A stretch of DNA of 64,000 bases from NCBI RefSeq assembly GCF_000428845.1, contig NZ_AUAS01000003.1:248001-312000 (forward strand). Direction: 5' to 3'. The position numbers were made by a program, and so were the translations under genes. The notes beneath the pieces were generated by a model that was given only the letters and a program-made list of their open reading frames with translations, had not been told where the DNA came from and searched no databases. Below, piece by piece: positions 62,741 through 64,000 of the stretch (positions are counted from its first letter, which is position 1; each line of letters begins with the position of its first letter). The DNA is from Dyadobacter alkalitolerans DSM 23607. Lineage in GTDB: Bacteria; Bacteroidota; Bacteroidia; Cytophagales; Spirosomataceae.

Positions 62741-63673
62741 TTAAAATGAGCCATCTCCATTATGAAGAAAGGATGGTGAATTTGGTGAAAGTGTCCATAT
62801 TGCATCACAGTCGTAAAAACGTTCCCAAATCAAGGTCCCTTTTGGTCTAATATTTGCTGAAGATCTTAAGGATCGCAATACATATGTTTTTTCTTCCTTC
62901 ATTTCAATCTTATAGATTACTGCACTTATCAAATTGTAATTACGCTGTACGAAGTTCCTCTCCATCACAATATTAAATCCAGAAACTTCACTTTCGACGC
63001 TGGGGTATATAAGACATTCTACAAATTCATGATCATCGAAGTAAGCAATTTGCTTAACCAACATTTCGTAAAAGGCAGTTGTAAGTTTATAAGTCTGCCT
63101 GTTTGAGGCATCAACTTTTCTAGTAAACCACTGTGACAACGCTAAATCAAGCTCTAGGAGATTGTGGTCTGCACTGGATGAAAAATAAGGCAAGGATCCC
63201 ACGATCCTTACCATTGGGTCTTTTGGATTGCGACGAGCAAGGGCCTGTTTTATTTGTTGAGCCCCAATAATCGGTACGTTTAACGTATTTGTATCGGTTT
63301 TTTTATATTGACCAACTACGATAAATTGCCCAACCTCAGGCCGAGTCTCAAAAATAGTAACACCATTATCAGTGGAGCAATAGAAAACTGCATGACCTTT
63401 TTCGTTACATCAATTTTGACCAGCAATTCGGTCTGGAGGGCATCCTAGGGCTTTTTGGTCTTTAAATTCGCCACATGCTTGTTCAATTGTTGATGCGGAT
63501 AAGGCTCTTGCACGGAATACATTGCTTATTTCCAACTCACAAATTCCTGGCTGGTAGTTGAACTTTTGTAACAGCTTACCTAAAATTTGTGAAAGTCCAG
63601 GAACTGGCACATTTTCCAGTTCTGCAAAATCTTCAAAGTGACGAAATGTTATACCTATATCTGTTTCTGTCAT
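62741..63673 (-). pseudogene. RES-domain protein gene interrupted by one in-frame TGA
   Basis: From the ATG at 63673 a 310-codon frame to 62741 is broken only by TGA at 63410-63412; both flanks stay in the same frame. The RES pattern spans the break: ISNVFRARALSAS, LGCPPDRIAGQN, stop, CNEKGHAVFYCSTDNGVTIFETRPEVGQF. Homologues have Arg where the stop falls (R-x-N...G), one C-to-T change from CGA. RES proteins degrade NAD+ and act as toxins. Conserved Glu is in FETR, Ser probably in RSSANI. It is inactivated unless the stop is read through. Confidence 0.8.
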
Positions 63674-63846
63674 TGTACGGTTGCTTTTAAATATAGATGG
63701 AAAACCATTTACTTGTTTATTTAATGGTTGGGGTCGCGTATACAGGACATTTTTAATACGTACCTAATATCAGTTAACATGGAAAGGTCTTGTATGGGAC
63801 CAATTATTGTGATGCCTGCTTAACAGCAGTAACTCTACGCAAAGTG
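63674..63846. other. Intergenic stretch upstream of the RES gene
   Basis: About 170 bases, no gene seen on either strand. It would carry the RES gene promoter (minus strand); no clean TAnnTTTG match found. Confidence 0.4.
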
Positions 63847-64000
63847 CTAGATATGAAAATTCTTGCCCTTTCTTATTGAAATTGACGCATTGGTTTCTAG
63901 AAGCTGATTTATTTGCTTTGCAACAAACCCAACATCTTGCCCCTTGACCGGCATTCCCTGATAATTATAACTAGAATACTTCAATCTGCCTTTTTCCATC
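63847..64000 (-). CDS. Short or partial gene at the window edge, unknown function
   Basis: On the minus strand an open frame runs from the right edge to TAG at 63847. The ATG at 63999 would give 50 residues: a lysine-rich sequence with GFVAKQINQLLETNASISIRKGKNFHI. It may be the 3' end of a longer gene beginning beyond the window or a small complete antitoxin-like gene. No motif recognised. Confidence 0.35.
   Translation of the reverse strand, partial: MEKGRLKYSSYNYQGMPVKGQDVGFVAKQINQLLETNASISIRKGKNFHI

Noticed and set aside
63410..63412. TGA as a selenocysteine codon
   Set aside because: No SECIS-like hairpin is apparent and homologues have arginine at this place, not cysteine. A point mutation is simpler.
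1..64000. CRISPR array
   Set aside because: No regularly spaced direct repeats with unique spacers were seen; the tandem units at 2.85-2.94 kb are directly adjacent and the nuoI repeats are coding.
1..64000. Insertion sequences or transposases
   Set aside because: No transposase gene or paired terminal repeats recognised; the only mobility gene is the tyrosine recombinase at 54.6 kb.

Overview
The window looks like a chromosomal segment of a Bacteroidota bacterium of the order Cytophagales; a Dyadobacter-like genus is my best guess, from gene content only. The signs are a SusC/SusD pair, a PorT-type T9SS barrel, a TonB/ExbB/ExbD operon with two ExbDs, a short NuoG without the catalytic molybdopterin domain, BatD, menaquinone-type UbiE, promoter boxes of the TAnnTTTG type and an absence of obvious Shine-Dalgarno sequences.

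Layout. 1-2.8 kb: the 3' end of a complex I operon (nuoG-H-I-J) closed by a strong hairpin. 3-9.8 kb: gcvP and housekeeping genes (metallophosphoesterase, YqgE, gamma-carbonic-anhydrase-like protein, DedA). 9.9-17.4 kb: an ABC-F ATPase, a SUMF1-like/Tat-secreted Gfo/Idh pair, aroC and batD. 17.4-23.5 kb: a leftward cell-envelope energy operon (exbB-exbD-exbD-tonB-small membrane protein-PstS-like lipoprotein-TPR). 24-33.5 kb: gatC, nitrilase, def, ruvX, recJ, lptB, recO and an unusual PurF-like amidotransferase. 33.5-36 kb: a second, incomplete complex I cluster (nuoI with a long repetitive tail, nuoJ, nuoK). 36.7-43.2 kb: a polysaccharide cluster (glycosyltransferase, heparinase-like lyase, bidomain dehydrogenase, Gfo/Idh). 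43.3-47.7 kb: tRNA-Val, porT, ubiE, an outer-membrane barrel, a PD-(D/E)XK-like protein and a histidine kinase. 47.9-52.7 kb: susCD.

From about 54.4 kb to the right edge the sequence changes character and becomes visibly AT-richer. A 3' tRNA remnant with its terminator, followed by a tyrosine recombinase, marks the left end of an integrated element. Its cargo is an unknown gene, a RhuM-Fic/Doc fusion, and a tightly overlapping four-gene operon: a C5 cytosine methyltransferase, a 778-residue protein with two GHKL ATPase modules and a histidine-kinase-like centre, a stand-alone receiver-domain protein, and a protein resembling CHAT/caspase-fold peptidases. I propose this operon as a possible undescribed methylation-linked, phosphorelay-gated defence or stress system; the function is inference. 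A RES-domain toxin gene broken by one TGA exactly at its expected arginine lies next to it. A decayed Fic gene sits just outside the left junction.
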